Positions 18,079 to 28,090 are shown, counted from the first letter of the stretch. The stretch is DNA of 64,000 nucleotides from Niallia sp. FSL W8-0635 (GCF_038007965.1 NZ_JBBOYD010000001.1:412501-476500); one strand, 5' to 3'. The notes: a model not told the origin generated them from the sequence alone. Numbers and translations are program-made.

Positions 18079-19350
18079 TCACTCCCCTACACCAAATACA
18101 TATCTACTCAAAAATTCATTCCGAAACTTCCCATTTGGGTCATACTTCAATAGCAGTTGCTGAAAGTCAGGCATTTTTTCATACAGTGATTGTATTTTTG
18201 CTGGAGAGGTTGTAAATAGTTTTCCCCAATGTGGCTTTGCTTGGAAAGGTTCAAGCTGGGCTTCGATTAGTGGCAGCACCTTTTGAACTTCTTCCCATTT
18301 ATCCTGCCATGTAAAGTGAAAGGCAACGGAATCTTGCTTATAGGATGGACTTAACCAAAGTTCGTCTTGGGCAATTGTCCTTACTTCGGATATAAATAAA
18401 TGTGGTGCGATTTGTTCGCGGATTTCGCTTATTGCACAAAGTGCTTCGTAGGCATGCTCTCGAGCCATTATATATTCACTTTGCAGCTCTTGTCCTTTAC
18501 TTGGCATGAAGTCCATTCGGAAGTGTGGCATGCGGTCAAGCCAGTCCCCTGGCACACCAAGCTGGGCTGTACAATTCTCTGCGCCGACTCCTGGTACGGG
18601 ATGGAGATTTTCTTTGGCAGCTTTTGCCCCATAGAACTCCTGTCCTAATGAAAAAGCCTGACCATCTGTTAGTTTGCTCTTCAACCATACCTGATTAAAT
18701 GTTTCGTTCTGCCAATCCGTAAACAGGCTGACACTATAGGCACTAGAATAAATGGCGTCAAAATCGTGTGCTAGCTGTGCTAGCGGAAGATTTTCATATA
18801 CATCTTGTCTCATTTGATGAGTTGGCTGTATATCTAGTGTTAGTTTTGTGACAACACCAATCCCGCCTAGTCCCACAACAGCGCCATGTAATTCCTCTTC
18901 TGATTTTTCTCTTGAAAAGTTTACAATACTACCATCAGCAGTAACAACCTCTATAGAGCGCACCGCTGTAGCTAAATTTTGGTTGTGATTACCGGAACCG
19001 TGTGTTGCTGTTGCACAGGCTCCAGCAACCGAAATATGGGGAAGGGAAGCAAGATTATGTAAGGCATAGCCATGTTGATGAAGAACATGACAAAGGTCTC
19101 CGTACTTTATTCCAGCTTCTACGGTTGCGCTTTCATTTTCGCGGTCAATGTGTAAGACCTTGTTAAGCTTTTGCAAGGATACTATATTCTCATTCGAATC
19201 TGCAATACTATTAAACGAGTGACGCGTTCCGATGACACGAAGTTTTGTTAACCTTGAAACTAGTTGTTGAACCTCTTCAACCGATTCTGGTCCATGCCAG
19301 TTAGACGTGCTATATTGAAAGTTACCTGCCCAATTTCTTTTTAAAGCCAT
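18079..19350 (-). CDS. FAD-linked alditol/aldonolactone oxidase-like protein
   Basis: A 423-aa oxidase of the VAO/ALO type. The N-terminal FAD domain holds GTRHSFNSIAD, where the His is the usual site of covalent FAD attachment, then LPHISVAGACATATHGSG and GLGGIGVVTKLTL. The ALO substrate domain ends with KYDPNGKFRNEFL. Family members oxidise alditols such as xylitol or sugar lactones with oxygen, giving H2O2. AAGGAG is correctly placed for the ATG at 19350 rather than the GTG three codons earlier. Monocistronic by appearance. Confidence 0.85.
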   Translation of the reverse strand: MALKRNWAGNFQYSTSNWHGPESVEEVQQLVSRLTKLRVIGTRHSFNSIADSNENIVSLQKLNKVLHIDRENESATVEAGIKYGDLCHVLHQHGYALHNLASLPHISVAGACATATHGSGNHNQNLATAVRSIEVVTADGSIVNFSREKSEEELHGAVVGLGGIGVVTKLTLDIQPTHQMRQDVYENLPLAQLAHDFDAIYSSAYSVSLFTDWQNETFNQVWLKSKLTDGQAFSLGQEFYGAKAAKENLHPVPGVGAENCTAQLGVPGDWLDRMPHFRMDFMPSKGQELQSEYIMAREHAYEALCAISEIREQIAPHLFISEVRTIAQDELWLSPSYKQDSVAFHFTWQDKWEEVQKVLPLIEAQLEPFQAKPHWGKLFTTSPAKIQSLYEKMPDFQQLLLKYDPNGKFRNEFLSRYVFGVGE

Positions 19351-19509
19351 GGGTTCCACTCCTTTTGCTATTATTTAGTTTAACTATATACCTTAGAAGA
19401 AAGAATTTTCAATTATTAAGGTCTGCGACAGCAGGATGAGATAAAAAAGTTCATCAAAACAGGACAATCTGTTAAGTAGGGTATCTTCGTTTACCAGGAT
19501 ACGTGGAGC

Positions 19510-19547
19510 TCTATATGAACCTTCCTTTTCATATAGATACTTTTTTT
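19510..19547 (+). terminator. orphan terminator upstream of the malate sensor gene
   Basis: TCTATATGAA pairs perfectly with TTCATATAGA (loop of 8) and is followed by seven T shortly after. No gene on the + strand ends here, so a short upstream RNA or a leader in 19360-19509 is possible. Confidence 0.6.
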
Positions 19548-19750
19548 AATTACAAAAAAACTTCCTACTATATTTAGTATTATAATAAACTTAAAAAACT
19601 TTTTCTAAAAAGAGAAAGTTTCTGAAAGAGTTAGTTCATGCAGGTAACGAATCCTATCGCTACTTTTACTGTCGTTTTGGATATGTTAATCTTCTATAAT
19701 CTTATTAATATAGCATATGCCGTTTTGCTAATTTCATGATATATATAATC

Positions 19751-19790
19751 AAGGCTGCTTGTATCTCTTTTTTGAGCTTAGCAGTCTTTT
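19751..19790 (+). terminator. second orphan hairpin upstream of the sensor gene
   Basis: AAGGCTGCT pairs with AGCAGTCTT (one G-U), followed by TTTATCTTTTT. Together with the hairpin at 19510 it means the 498-base gap holds two terminator-like structures but no recognisable gene or known riboswitch. Confidence 0.5.
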
Positions 19791-19848
19791 ATCTTTTTGC
19801 CAAATCTCTTATACATACTATAACTATTAGAAAATGACGGAGGAAAAT

Positions 19849-21453
19849 ATGAAAAAAGGCAAATTTAGTTTACAGGCCATCATTATTATTTTTGTATGTA
19901 TTGTTGTTGTGTTATCTCTTGGAATAACCGATTTGATTATAAGTAATGGTATTACCTCTAGTGTAGAAGGAACGCAGAAAGAAAAAGCATTGGATGTTGC
20001 TAGGATGATGGCTGTTACTCCACAGGTGAAAGAGGTTCTCGAAGGAAAAGCTAGCCAGACAGAAATTCAAGCTTTTGCAAATCAAATAAAAGAACAAACC
20101 AATGTTAACTTTGTTGTTGTGATGGATATGAACGGAAATCGTTTATCCCATCCGGAGCCTAGTAAAGTGGGAAAGCACTTTAGCGGAGGAGATGAAGGTC
20201 CTGTTCTGAAGGGAAAGGAGTATGTTTCCATTTCCAAAGGGACGCTTGGCCACTCTATGCGAGCGTTTACTCCTATAAAGAATGCACGGGGAGAACAAAT
20301 CGGTGCGGTTGCTGTAGGGATTTCTTTAAAGAGTGTGACAGAGGCTGTCCATAAGGGACGGATGGGCATCTTTATGGGAACATTGATTGGGACTTTAATT
20401 GGTGTAATCGGGGCAGTGGCTCTGGCTAGATACTTCAAAAAAATTCTTTTAGGACTCGAGCCGTTTGCCATTGCTAAGCTTCTGGAAGAGCGTAGTTCTA
20501 TGCTTCAGTCTGTACGCGAGGGAATTATAGCCATTGATCAGGAGGGCAAAATCACCCTTGTTAATAAGGCAGCTAGTAAGCTTTTTCAAAAAGCGGGTCT
20601 TGATGAGAGTGCTATTGGGAAGAACATTGAAGGATATTTGCCAGATACTCGGTTAACACGCATTATAAAATCGGGTGAAATGGATTTGGACCAAGAGCAG
20701 AACTTGCATGGAGTAACTATTTTAGTAAACCGAGTACCAGTAGTGGTGGAAAATCAAGTGGTGGGTGCGATTGCAACCTTCCGTGATAAAACAGAGGTCC
20801 AGCAAATGGCTGAACAGCTAACAGGTGTACGTAATTATGCCGATGCTCTCCGTGCTCAAGCACATGAATTTATGAATAAGCTCCATGTTATTCTTGGTCT
20901 CGTTCGAACGGAACAATACGATACACTTGCCAATTATATAAGTGAAACGGTTAATCGCCGGGAAACAGAGGTTGGCTTTGTTACAAAGCAAGTCCAAGAC
21001 CCTGTTCTTGCTGGATTTCTGATTGGAAAGCTAAGCTTTGCCAGAGAGTCTGGGGTTTGTCTTTCCTTTCATTGTGAAAATAAACTTCCTAAGCCTGTAC
21101 ACTCAGAAATCACTCATGAACTAATCACAATTATTGGGAATATCTTTGATAATGCAATTGAGGCAATTGTAGATAGCGTAAACAAAAAGGTACATCTACA
21201 ATTGGATTACGCAGAAGATATTTTGACTATTGAAGTCAAGGATACAGGAATGGGAATGACGAATTCCCTTCAAAATAAAATTCTCGATAAAGGCTTCTCC
21301 ACCAAAGGAAATAATCGTGGGTTTGGTTTGTTTCTTATGGCGCAGGCGATAGAGAGATTGGAAGGTGACCTCATTATTTCGTCCAAGCCGGGAAAGGGGA
21401 CAACTTTTGCCGTGTATATACCTTATAAAGCAGAGGTGAGTAAAAATGATTAA
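19849..21453 (+). CDS. DcuS/CitA-family sensor histidine kinase (MalK-like)
   Basis: A 534-aa membrane sensor: N-terminal TM (about 9-31), an extracellular sensor domain with the NFVVVMDMNGNRLSHP strand, a second TM (about 170-195), a PAS domain (RSSMLQSVREGIIAIDQEGKI), then the kinase core. The histidine box is QAHEFMNKLH, followed by NIFDNAIEA, DTGMGM and GFGLFL. Family members sense C4-dicarboxylates or citrate; the malic enzyme downstream points to malate. GGAGG is 5 bases before the ATG at 19849, so I prefer it to the ATG at 19834. It overlaps the regulator gene by 8 bases. Confidence 0.88.
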   Translation: MKKGKFSLQAIIIIFVCIVVVLSLGITDLIISNGITSSVEGTQKEKALDVARMMAVTPQVKEVLEGKASQTEIQAFANQIKEQTNVNFVVVMDMNGNRLSHPEPSKVGKHFSGGDEGPVLKGKEYVSISKGTLGHSMRAFTPIKNARGEQIGAVAVGISLKSVTEAVHKGRMGIFMGTLIGTLIGVIGAVALARYFKKILLGLEPFAIAKLLEERSSMLQSVREGIIAIDQEGKITLVNKAASKLFQKAGLDESAIGKNIEGYLPDTRLTRIIKSGEMDLDQEQNLHGVTILVNRVPVVVENQVVGAIATFRDKTEVQQMAEQLTGVRNYADALRAQAHEFMNKLHVILGLVRTEQYDTLANYISETVNRRETEVGFVTKQVQDPVLAGFLIGKLSFARESGVCLSFHCENKLPKPVHSEITHELITIIGNIFDNAIEAIVDSVNKKVHLQLDYAEDILTIEVKDTGMGMTNSLQNKILDKGFSTKGNNRGFGLFLMAQAIERLEGDLIISSKPGKGTTFAVYIPYKAEVSKND

Positions 21454-22153
21454 TGTGCTGATTGTAGAAGATGATCCGATGGTAGCGGAAATTAATAAAC
21501 GGTACCTTTCGCAAATTGATGGATTCCAATTGGCTACAACAGCCAATTCTGTAGAGGAAGCGATCAATTTATTGAAAAAAGAAAAAATCCAGTTGATTCT
21601 TTTAGATATATTTATGCCAGGCAAGCTCGGGCTGGAATTGTTACCCTATCTAAGGAAAAATGAACTGGAAATTGATGTTATCATTATTTCGGCAGCCTCG
21701 GATCTAGAACGAATTAAGAAAGCCTTAAGGCATGGTGTTGTCGACTATTTAATTAAGCCTTTTGAGTTTGAAAGGTTTCATGTTGCTCTCACTAGTTACC
21801 TTGAGAAAACGAGGATTACGGATAAGCGGGAGTCCATTAGTCAACAAGAACTGGATTCTTTGCTTTTACATAGAGAAGAGACTGTAACCGTTGAGGAATT
21901 GCCAAAAGGATTAACAAAGGATACTTTGAGGCAAATATGGGATGCAATTCAGAAATTAAAGGAGGCACCTTTCTCGACTGATGATGTGGCAAATGTTGTT
22001 GGAATTTCAAGAGTATCGGCTAGAAAGTATCTTAATTTCCTGAAAGAGTTAGAAATACTCGAAGTGAAGGTTATCTATGGAACGATTGGAAGGCCTGTTT
22101 ATCAACATGAATATAATCAATGGAAAGAACACTTAATAAAAAACTTTCTGTAA
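21446..22153 (+). CDS. CitB/DcuR-type response regulator (MalR-like)
   Basis: A 235-aa regulator with an N-terminal receiver domain: acidic pocket EDDPM, phospho-acceptor Asp in LILLDIFMPG near residue 54, and the conserved Lys in YLIKPFEFERF. The C-terminal DNA-binding region contains STDDVANVVGISRVSARKYLNFL, a helix-turn-helix typical of the CitB/DcuR group. It is co-transcribed with the overlapping kinase gene and probably activates the permease and malic enzyme genes that follow. Confidence 0.9.
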   Translation: MINVLIVEDDPMVAEINKRYLSQIDGFQLATTANSVEEAINLLKKEKIQLILLDIFMPGKLGLELLPYLRKNELEIDVIIISAASDLERIKKALRHGVVDYLIKPFEFERFHVALTSYLEKTRITDKRESISQQELDSLLLHREETVTVEELPKGLTKDTLRQIWDAIQKLKEAPFSTDDVANVVGISRVSARKYLNFLKELEILEVKVIYGTIGRPVYQHEYNQWKEHLIKNFL

Positions 22154-22184
22154 GCAGGTAAGAATACTGCTTACTTTTTTTATT
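22150..22184 (+). terminator. terminator of the two-component operon
   Basis: GTAAGCAG pairs with CTGCTTAC, loop of 10, followed by a run of T. Confidence 0.8.
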
Positions 22185-22215
22185 TACAAAAAAAATGATT
22201 AAACTTACATAAACT

Positions 22216-22243
22216 TTGAAAGCGTTTAACTGAGGGGTATGAT
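22216..22243 (+). promoter_or_regulatory. permease promoter with overlapping cre
   Basis: TTGAAA (22216) and TATGAT (22238) are separated by 16 bases. TGAAAGCGTTTAAC at 22217-22230 matches cre except at the last two positions and covers the -35 box, so CcpA would repress. A weaker cre-like GAAGCGTTTC lies on the other strand near 22306. Confidence 0.6.
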
Positions 22244-22339
22244 GAACATGTAAAAAACATAAGGGGATGATTCATGGCGTAATACGAAATATTTAGAAAC
22301 GCTTCCCTAAAGTATAAAACTTGTTTAGGAGGATTAATT

Positions 22340-23308
22340 ATGCATATTCCCATTAAGAAGACGCTTGATAAAATACCAGGTGGGATGATGGTTGTTCCAC
22401 TATTTTTAGGGGTATTAACAAACACATTTTTCCCGCAATTTTTAGAAATTGGTCATTTTACAACGGCATTATTTAGTAAAGAAGCATCATCAACCATTTT
22501 GGCATGTTTTATGTTTTTAATTGGCTCGCAAATTAATTTTAAATTAGCTCCAAAGGCAATTAAAAAAGGGGCAATCTTACTATCTGGAAAATTTATAGTA
22601 GGTGCTGGTATAGGTATTGCAGTAGCCATGATATTTGGACCTGCTGGAATATTGGGATTATCTCCTTTAGCCATTCTTGCAGCATTATTAAATGCTAATG
22701 GAGGTTTGTACGCATCGCTTGCTTCATCATATGGTGACGAAACTGATGTAGGAGCATATGCGTTATTTTCTTTAAAAGACGGTCCATTTTTTACATTAGT
22801 TGCATTAGGAGCATCAGGTCTTGCTTCCATTCCTTTTCATGCACTTGTAGGCGTATTAATTCCGATTGTAATAGGAATGATTTTAGGAAATATTGATCCT
22901 GATATGAGAAAGTTCCTTGGAAGCAGTAAGTTATTATTAATCCCATTCTTCTCCTTCCCATTAGGTGCAGGAATGAATCTTAAAACGATTGTCGAAGCGG
23001 GAGGTCCTGGCCTATTACTAGGCTTAATAGCTGCATTCACTGGAATTGGAGCTTACTTGCTGTTGAAATTATTTAAAGAAAATCCGATCGTTGGTTTAGC
23101 AACAGGGTCAACTGCGGGAAATGCTGTAGCTACGCCAGCTGTTGTTGCAGCAGCAGATCCAACTCTATCTTCCATTGCACCAGCAGCTACTGCCCAAGTT
23201 GCAGCAGCATGTGTAGTATCGGCAATCGTCTGCCCAATTATTGTTAGCTATGTATTTAAAAGATTGGAAAAGAAAAAAGCTAAAAATTCTATAGCAAGAG
23301 CAGCATGA
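22340..23308 (+). CDS. KdgT-family permease
   Basis: A 322-aa multi-spanning transporter whose sequence fits the 2-keto-3-deoxygluconate permease family (MHIPIKKTLDKIPGGMMVVP, LLNANGGLYASL, GSTAGNAVATPAVVAAADP). The name KdgT reflects the family only. No KDG or pectin catabolic gene is nearby; the gene lies between a DcuS/CitA-type system and a malic enzyme, so malate or another C4 acid is a reasonable alternative substrate. AGGAGG precedes the ATG. The gap after it (23309-23541) shows no strong signal. Confidence 0.85.
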   Translation: MHIPIKKTLDKIPGGMMVVPLFLGVLTNTFFPQFLEIGHFTTALFSKEASSTILACFMFLIGSQINFKLAPKAIKKGAILLSGKFIVGAGIGIAVAMIFGPAGILGLSPLAILAALLNANGGLYASLASSYGDETDVGAYALFSLKDGPFFTLVALGASGLASIPFHALVGVLIPIVIGMILGNIDPDMRKFLGSSKLLLIPFFSFPLGAGMNLKTIVEAGGPGLLLGLIAAFTGIGAYLLLKLFKENPIVGLATGSTAGNAVATPAVVAAADPTLSSIAPAATAQVAAACVVSAIVCPIIVSYVFKRLEKKKAKNSIARAA

Positions 23309-23541
23309 TAAGGAAAGGGATGGATAGAGATTCTATAGTTTCTAAGTTAATTGGTAATGAAATAAAGATGAAAGCAAGCCTTTCACTCCAGCTACATTGT
23401 TTAGTTACAAAATAGTGAATTTAAGTTAAATAACCTAGTGGAAAATAGCAATCGGTATTAATATGAGAAGAATAGAAATCTATTTTTTTTTAGAATGTAA
23501 GATTAGTATTTTAATTTATATAGAAAGAAGGACCTACCACT

Positions 23542-25245
23542 ATGAGTGTGTCAGAGAATGTAATTATCACAACATTAAAAGGAAAGGAAATTCTCTCTAA
23601 TCCCTTTTTAAATAAAGGAGTAGCCTTTACGAAAGAGGAAAGAGAAGATCTTGGACTTGACGGTCTGTTGCCACCACAAGTGCTTACACTTGATGAACAA
23701 GTAAACAGAGCCTATGAGCAATATTCGATGCGGACCACCAATCTTTTTAAAAACGGTTTGCTTAATGATTTATATAATCGAAATGTCGTTCTGTATTACC
23801 GACTTTTAAAAGAACATCTAGCAGAAATGCTCCCAATCGTCTACACTCCTACAGTCGGTGATGCTATCCAGTCATACTCTCATAGCTACCATCGTCCAGG
23901 AGGATTGTATCTTTCCATAGATCATCCTGAAGGTGTTGAAAAGGCATTTTATAATCTTGGCAAGTCTAGAAATGACATTGACTTAATCGTTGTCACGGAC
24001 TCAGAAAGTATTCTTGGCATTGGGGATCAAGGGGTAGGTGGTATTAATATTGCGATAGGTAAACTCGCAGTATATACAGCGGCAGCTGGTATTGATCCAA
24101 GCCGTGTTCTGCCAGTTGTATTGGATGTTGGTACGAACAATCAATCTTTAATTGAAGACCCTATCTATATTGGTAACAAATTCCCTCGTGTCCGCGGTGA
24201 ACGTTATGACGATTTCATTGATTTATTTGTTCATACTGCAAGAAAGTTTTTCCCAGAAGTGCTTCTTCATTGGGAAGATCTTGGCAATGTAAATGCACGA
24301 AATATCTTGGAAAAATATGGCGATAAAATCCTTACCTTTAATGATGACATCCAAGGAACAGGTGCTGTGACGCTTGCTGCTGTTATGTCTGCGTTAAAAG
24401 TTACAGGAGCTTCTCTGAAGGATCAACGTATTATTGTCTTTGGACCGGGTGCTGGTGGTCTCGGTAATGCAGACCAAATAGTTGATGCCATGGAAAATCA
24501 AGGGCTAACAAAGGAAGAGGCTTATGATCATTTTTGGGCAATTGACTATCGAGGCTTATTAACAGATGAAACACCAGATGTTCTGAATTTCCAAATGCCT
24601 TATGTGAGAAAAGGGGAGGAAGTAAAGGACTGGGATAGAAATGAGGACGGAATCATTTCATTACTGGAGGTAGTGAAAAGGGTGAAACCAACCATTCTAA
24701 TTGGCACTTCTGGCCAAGCTGGCGCCTTTACGGAGGAAATTGTGAAGGAAATGGCAAAGCATGTGGAGCGTCCAATTATCATGCCAATGTCCAATCCTAC
24801 TATACTTGCTGAAGCAGTTCCCGAAAACCTGATTAAATGGACGGATGGCAAGGCATTAATTGCAACGGGAAGTCCTTTTGCTAATGTAGAATATAACGGT
24901 ATTACCTATGAAATTGGGCAGTCAAATAACGCATTTGTATTTCCAGGTCTGGGACTTGGTGCTATTGTTTCAAAAGCACAAGTTATTTCAAAAGGAATGT
25001 TTGCGGCGGCAGCAAATGCTGTTGCTGAGATGTGCGAAGCCAACCAGCCTGGTGCTTCCTTGCTTCCTTCGATTGAGAAATTGCATGATGTATCTATTTA
25101 TGTTGCCGTTGAAGTAGCAAAGGCTGCTCTATACGAAGGGATTGCAAGAGCGAACCTTACAGATGTTCCAAAAGCTGTGATTGATGCAGTTTGGCAGCCT
25201 GAGTATAAGGAAATAAAAAGTGTCGGTATTTGGGCACATGTTTAA
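23542..25245 (+). CDS. NAD-dependent malic enzyme
   Basis: A 567-aa cytoplasmic enzyme, decarboxylating malate to pyruvate. Motifs: [31 protein letters not shown] with the catalytic Lys-containing region, metal-site EDLGNVNA and NDDIQGTG, and NAD-binding [11 protein letters not shown]. The length and the FNDDIQGT region fit the large-subunit NAD malic/malolactic family; pyruvate formation is more likely than direct malolactic conversion but sequence reading alone cannot separate them. It follows the permease and probably belongs to the same regulon. Confidence 0.9.
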   Translation: MSVSENVIITTLKGKEILSNPFLNKGVAFTKEEREDLGLDGLLPPQVLTLDEQVNRAYEQYSMRTTNLFKNGLLNDLYNRNVVLYYRLLKEHLAEMLPIVYTPTVGDAIQSYSHSYHRPGGLYLSIDHPEGVEKAFYNLGKSRNDIDLIVVTDSESILGIGDQGVGGINIAIGKLAVYTAAAGIDPSRVLPVVLDVGTNNQSLIEDPIYIGNKFPRVRGERYDDFIDLFVHTARKFFPEVLLHWEDLGNVNARNILEKYGDKILTFNDDIQGTGAVTLAAVMSALKVTGASLKDQRIIVFGPGAGGLGNADQIVDAMENQGLTKEEAYDHFWAIDYRGLLTDETPDVLNFQMPYVRKGEEVKDWDRNEDGIISLLEVVKRVKPTILIGTSGQAGAFTEEIVKEMAKHVERPIIMPMSNPTILAEAVPENLIKWTDGKALIATGSPFANVEYNGITYEIGQSNNAFVFPGLGLGAIVSKAQVISKGMFAAAANAVAEMCEANQPGASLLPSIEKLHDVSIYVAVEVAKAALYEGIARANLTDVPKAVIDAVWQPEYKEIKSVGIWAHV

Positions 25246-25275
25246 CGATATAATAATAGCTTAGTAAATAATAAG

Positions 25276-25331
25276 CCTGTTCCTTCTAGCTAATAGTCGA
25301 ACTTTCGACATTTTAGGAGGAAGGGGTTTTT
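25276..25331 (+). terminator. terminator after malic enzyme gene
   Basis: CCTGTTCCTTCT pairs imperfectly with AGGAGGAAGGGG, with an inner GTCGA/TCGAC stem, followed by TTTTT. Confidence 0.6.
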
Positions 25332-25425
25332 AATTTGTCAGATTGTTTATTTTGTGTCTGTTAAATCAAGTAGAGTAATTAGTCCTATTTTTGCCTATTT
25401 AATGCAAAAGAAAAAAATACAGCTA

Positions 25426-25454
25426 TCGACAAAAAATGACCAGTTCTTTATAAT
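25426..25454 (+). promoter_or_regulatory. promoter of the c-di-GMP-controlled signalling operon
   Basis: TCGACA (5 of 6) and TATAAT are spaced by 17 bases, about 53 bases before the riboswitch. This is a sigma-A promoter, not a sigma-D motility promoter. Confidence 0.7.
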
Positions 25455-25506
25455 AGTATAGTAAAATGTGTTCGTGATATTAGTCCTATTTTTTCTAAAA
25501 TTGAAA

Positions 25507-25584
25507 AAGGCAAACTTATCGAAAGGTAAGGACGCAAAGCTACGAGTCTAAAATCCTCTAGGATAATGATAGTCGGGTTGCCAG
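25507..25584 (+). ncRNA. cyclic-di-GMP-I (GEMM) riboswitch
   Basis: The GEMM-I core is clear: GGCAAAC, a hairpin CTTAT-CGAAAG-GTAAG with GAAA tetraloop, the invariant GGACGCAAAGC, a second hairpin, and TAGTCGGGTTGCC closing P1 against the 5' GGCAA. It is followed by a terminator (25608-25645), so control is at transcription termination. Whether ligand turns the operon on or off is not decided here. Confidence 0.93.
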
Positions 25585-25607
25585 AAATATCCCCTAATGA
25601 TTATTTG

Positions 25608-25645
25608 GCTATCCCTGTCTATTCCTGGGATAGCTTTATTTATTT
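25608..25645 (+). terminator. riboswitch expression platform terminator
   Basis: GCTATCCC pairs with GGGATAGC, followed by TTTATTTATTTT, 24 bases after the c-di-GMP aptamer. Confidence 0.75.
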
Positions 25646-25699
25646 TGAACTCTTTTGAAAAAAGATGAAAATATGGATTAATGGAAAAGGAGAATAGAG

Positions 25700-26068
25700 A
25701 TGATTGTAGTAGACAAAAAGAAGTATAAAATGGCGATTAATGAAAGCTCGAAAGAAATTCATGTTCAGGTCCATGGATTGATGAGAGAGGAAGACGTAGA
25801 GGAATATATGGTAGATTTGCAAGAGACGATTAATAAAGTATCAAGACGAGATTATACCTTTGTTGTGGATGCTACTCACCAAACACCAGTCCCATCAAAA
25901 GTTGTGCCACAATTGGAACAAACGATGCAATTTTACTCTAGCTTAGGATTTAAGGATGTCCTTGTTGTGAAACCTTCTTCTAAAATTGCCCAAGTTCAAA
26001 TTAGAAATGCCCTAGAAAGAATTGAGTTCACAGGTAAAATTATTGATCGTGTATCTCATTCTATGTAA
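25700..26068 (+). CDS. small STAS-like protein
   Basis: A 122-aa soluble protein (MIVVDKKKYKMAINESSKEI start). Its beta-strand/helix pattern, with YTFVVDATHQTPVP and a central VLVVKP strand, resembles the STAS/SpoIIAA-like fold, but no phospho-acceptor serine is obvious. It is the first gene behind a c-di-GMP-I riboswitch and is followed by an acetyltransferase-like gene and a chemoreceptor signalling gene in the same direction. The exact family is uncertain. Confidence 0.6.
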   Translation: MIVVDKKKYKMAINESSKEIHVQVHGLMREEDVEEYMVDLQETINKVSRRDYTFVVDATHQTPVPSKVVPQLEQTMQFYSSLGFKDVLVVKPSSKIAQVQIRNALERIEFTGKIIDRVSHSM

Positions 26069-26128
26069 GGGTAGGCATAGCTTATTTTAAAGAGAGATAT
26101 ATTTTAATGAAAAGGGAGGCGTTATCAA

Positions 26129-26839
26129 GTGCAACAAGTGCAAACATTATATACATGTGAAATTCTATCAAAAGAACAAACGGCTTTGATTGAAAAGGCA
26201 GCTGACTGTCTTGCAAGCTCATTTATAGGATTGCATGTAGCGGGGAAATTAGTTCAAGAGCCGATGGTAGGTCTATTAAATATAGGTTATGAAGATTTTT
26301 ATCAGTTTACGAAAGAGTATATCGAATCTACTGTGGAGCAAGGGTATTGTGCAGTCGCTTTAGATAGTAATCAACAGATTGTTGGTGTACTAGCTGGAGA
26401 TATAAATGCGCCAGAGATTATTGGAGAAGATGTGTTTGAAGGTTCTTTTTCTGATATGAATGTTATTCTACATGTTTTAGAAGATGTAGATAAGCGTTTC
26501 CTAGCAGATTATAAAGAACGAAATGGAAGTGAGCTAAAGGATGGAGAAATATTGCATTTATTCATGTTAGGTGTAACTGCCGAACAGGAACGTCATGATG
26601 TTATTAAGCAATTAGGAAGCACACTAATAACGAAAGCCTCTTCACAAGGATTGAAGGCTGTTTTAGCAGAAGCGACAAATCCAAAATCTATACGTGTGAT
26701 GGAGAAATATTTCGAGATGGAAAAATATAAAGATGTAGAAGGAAATTATATTGTTCATAAATATCAAGAGAATAGTAGATTAAAAGATATTCCTACAACG
26801 ATTGCTGACGGCACTTATATAATTATTAAAGAGCTTTAA
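26129..26839 (+). CDS. GNAT-like acyltransferase, c-di-GMP operon
   Basis: A 236-aa protein with GNAT-like features: YCAVALDSNQQIVGVLAGDI strand pair, LHLFMLGVTAEQERHDV, and KAVLAEATNPKSIRVMEKYF, which resembles the last strand-helix of the fold. The acetyl-CoA loop is not canonical (no RGxGxG). The start is GTG, nine bases after GGGAGG. It lies between the STAS-like and chemoreceptor genes; a role in modifying a signalling molecule or receptor is speculation. Confidence 0.6.
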   Translation: MQQVQTLYTCEILSKEQTALIEKAADCLASSFIGLHVAGKLVQEPMVGLLNIGYEDFYQFTKEYIESTVEQGYCAVALDSNQQIVGVLAGDINAPEIIGEDVFEGSFSDMNVILHVLEDVDKRFLADYKERNGSELKDGEILHLFMLGVTAEQERHDVIKQLGSTLITKASSQGLKAVLAEATNPKSIRVMEKYFEMEKYKDVEGNYIVHKYQENSRLKDIPTTIADGTYIIIKEL

Positions 26840-26886
26840 ACTTTTAGCAGTCAAATTAAATTTTATAAATAGGAGAGTTATTTATT

Positions 26887-28080
26887 ATGGAGGCTATATT
26901 ATTAGCTATTATTGTTATCTTATTGGTGACAACAGTGTATTTTGCTTACCGATATTTTTCGCTGAAACATCATCCATCTATTAACAAAGAAATAATAAAC
27001 GGGATGAAAGAAATAGCTGCAGGAAATAGAAGTGGCAAAGTAGATGGGACAAGCTCTTATCATATTACATTTAATGAACTAATTGCGTTTTTAGATCAAG
27101 TAAGGGAAAAGTTTTTTTCTTTTTCAAAAAATGTCCATACAAAAGGAGAAAATCTAGCTGGAATTGGTGAAAATGCCATGGAGAAAGCTGATATTGTCCG
27201 AGCAGCAATTGATGAGGTAGGTAGAGGATTACAAAAACAATTAGTAGCAACAGAGGAAAGCGCCCTATCGATGGAAGAAATGGCTCAGGCTATTGAAGAT
27301 TTATCAATAAGATCTAATCAAATTTCCGAACAGTCTAATACGACTTTAGAATTGACACAAGAAGGAAATGTGAAGTTAAAGGATTCATTAGAAAAAATGG
27401 AGCAGTTTAACCAAACAATCAATACAACCTTTCATGCCATTAATAAGCTTGGAGAAAAGTCTCAAGAAATTGGTACAATTGTAAAAGTAATTACCGGAAT
27501 ATCTGAGCAAATTAACTTATTGGCATTGAATGCAGCGATAGAAGCAGCTCGTGCGGGGGAACATGGTAAAGGTTTTGCAGTCGTAGCAGATGAGGTGCGA
27601 AAACTGGCTGAACAGTCTCGTCAATCATCTTCTGAAGTATCAAATATTGTAAGAAATATTCAAGAGGAAACAGGGATAGTTGTGAATTCAATGCAGCAAG
27701 GTACAGAAGAGTTTAAAGACACGAACACGAATATTTTAGAAGTTGGTACGATGTTCGAACAAATTCTCTCTACTACAAAGGTCATTGCTGAAAATAATGA
27801 AAATTCTTCTGCGAGCACAGAAGAATTATCCTCGGCTTCTCAACAAATCATGACAACGATTGTTCAGATAGCGGCTATTTCGCGAGAATCTGTTGAAATG
27901 TTTGAGGAATTAATCGGGATTAGTGATGGAGAGCTACAAACGATTCAAAAACTAGTTCAGGAAGCGGAGAATCTTTTGGAATTGAAAAATGATGTAGACA
28001 AACTACTTTCGACGTGGAATCAGGGTGTTGAAACAGAAGTGGGTCAACAAATTGAAGGTAAGAGTAGTGTAGCCAGTTAA
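26887..28080 (+). CDS. methyl-accepting chemotaxis signalling protein, single TM
   Basis: A 397-aa protein with one N-terminal TM (about 3-23) and then a long coiled-coil MCP signalling domain. The hairpin tip reads [38 protein letters not shown] in pieces, the CheA/CheW contact region. There is no extracellular sensor domain and no clear HAMP, so it either senses at the membrane or cytoplasm or takes input from a partner, perhaps the two proteins encoded upstream. Its mRNA carries the c-di-GMP riboswitch at 25507. Confidence 0.88.
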   Translation: MEAILLAIIVILLVTTVYFAYRYFSLKHHPSINKEIINGMKEIAAGNRSGKVDGTSSYHITFNELIAFLDQVREKFFSFSKNVHTKGENLAGIGENAMEKADIVRAAIDEVGRGLQKQLVATEESALSMEEMAQAIEDLSIRSNQISEQSNTTLELTQEGNVKLKDSLEKMEQFNQTINTTFHAINKLGEKSQEIGTIVKVITGISEQINLLALNAAIEAARAGEHGKGFAVVADEVRKLAEQSRQSSSEVSNIVRNIQEETGIVVNSMQQGTEEFKDTNTNILEVGTMFEQILSTTKVIAENNENSSASTEELSSASQQIMTTIVQIAAISRESVEMFEELIGISDGELQTIQKLVQEAENLLELKNDVDKLLSTWNQGVETEVGQQIEGKSSVAS

Positions 28081-28090
28081 GTTGGAAACT

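Noticed and set aside
18021..18215. 64-aa plus-strand frame overlapping the flavoenzyme gene
   Set aside because: It overlaps the 3' end of a well-supported minus-strand gene and has no ribosome binding site.
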